From contig JALNYY010000131.1 in assembly GCA_023229605.1 (NCBI GenBank), positions 1 through 11,945 on the forward strand: a stretch of DNA of 11,945 nucleotides, in the 5' to 3' direction. Numbering within the stretch: position 1 is the first letter of the stretch; each line of letters starts with the position of its first letter. Of this stretch, positions 11,881-11,945 are shown one piece after another. The notes beneath the pieces are model-generated. The model did not search any database. It was not told the origin of the DNA and was given only the letters and a program-made list of their open reading frames with translations. The position numbers were made by a program, and so were the translations under genes. This DNA comes from Methylobacter sp. (GTDB taxonomy: Bacteria; Pseudomonadota; Gammaproteobacteria; Methylococcales; Methylomonadaceae).

Positions 11881-11945
11881 CGTTTGTTTCCTCAATCTTT
11901 TGAACTTTAGGCGGTTCACAGATTAGGAGACTCTCGATGATTCCC

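Larger units (their letters stand above)
11383..11945 (-). mobile_element. IS200/IS605-type element (far end not located)
   Basis: The element is recognised by its tnpA relic (11469-11880) and a characteristic right-end hairpin. CCTCCGGC (11388-11395) and GCCGGAGG (11399-11406) form a perfect 8-bp stem with a 3-base loop, a few bases from the end, as IS200/IS605 transposases need for single-strand recognition. An 11-bp inverted repeat, CTGTGAACCGC (11414-11424) and GCGGTTCACAG (11911-11921), brackets tnpA. The left-end hairpin was not found and may lie beyond the window. It appears inserted at, or next to, the IS3 remnant. Confidence 0.65.

Noticed and set aside
1..11945. CRISPR array, tRNA or rRNA genes
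   Set aside because: No regularly spaced direct repeats and no cloverleaf or rRNA-like sequence were seen on either strand.

Overview
The window looks like a chromosomal segment of a free-living gammaproteobacterium of moderate GC content. The mix of an R-body (Reb) locus, a TonB-dependent receptor, metal transporters, a LeuB-type dehydrogenase and IS200/IS3 remnants would fit a methanotroph-like (Methylococcales) genome. That assignment is an inference from gene style; there is no rRNA or other marker here to prove it.

Bases 1-3314 hold the most interesting unit. It is a run of at least seven small co-directional genes (one cut by the window edge) whose products share the RebB/R-body signature (N-x-Q-I-T-D-x-[VI]-T-Q near the N-terminus). 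They are followed by a 207-residue Ala/Thr/Asp-rich protein of unknown family. R-bodies are ribbon-like protein polymers that coil up in the cell and extend to rupture membranes; in Caedibacter they are part of the 'killing trait'. The paralogues fall into three sequence subtypes arranged A-B-B-C-A-C, plus one divergent member with an acidic N-terminal tail. A Rho-independent terminator lies after the first gene. Facing this array on the minus strand is a sigma-70-family factor (3417-4340) with a long N-terminal extension carrying two copies of an IIAQSL motif. It is the likely dedicated regulator, and a Fur-box-like sequence lies upstream of it.

Bases 4341-5137 are non-coding apart from a palindromic repeat. 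A TonB-dependent outer-membrane receptor (minus strand, 5138-7447) follows, then a 123-bp element with terminal inverted repeats and two internal REP-like palindromes. Next come two plus-strand membrane-protein genes, a ZIP-family divalent metal transporter and a GDT1/UPF0016 (TMEM165-type) cation transporter, probably one transcription unit. Together with the receptor they suggest a metal-handling neighbourhood, but no shared regulator site is visible.

A composite palindromic repeat separates these from leuB (3-isopropylmalate dehydrogenase type, minus strand). The right end (from about 11000) is mobile-element debris: a 246-bp repeat bounded by 14-bp inverted repeats abuts a 26-codon fragment of an IS3-family OrfA with its ribosome binding site and probable terminal repeat. 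Directly next to that is an IS200/IS605-type element. Its tnpA is broken by a frameshift and has also lost the first histidine of the HUH catalytic motif.
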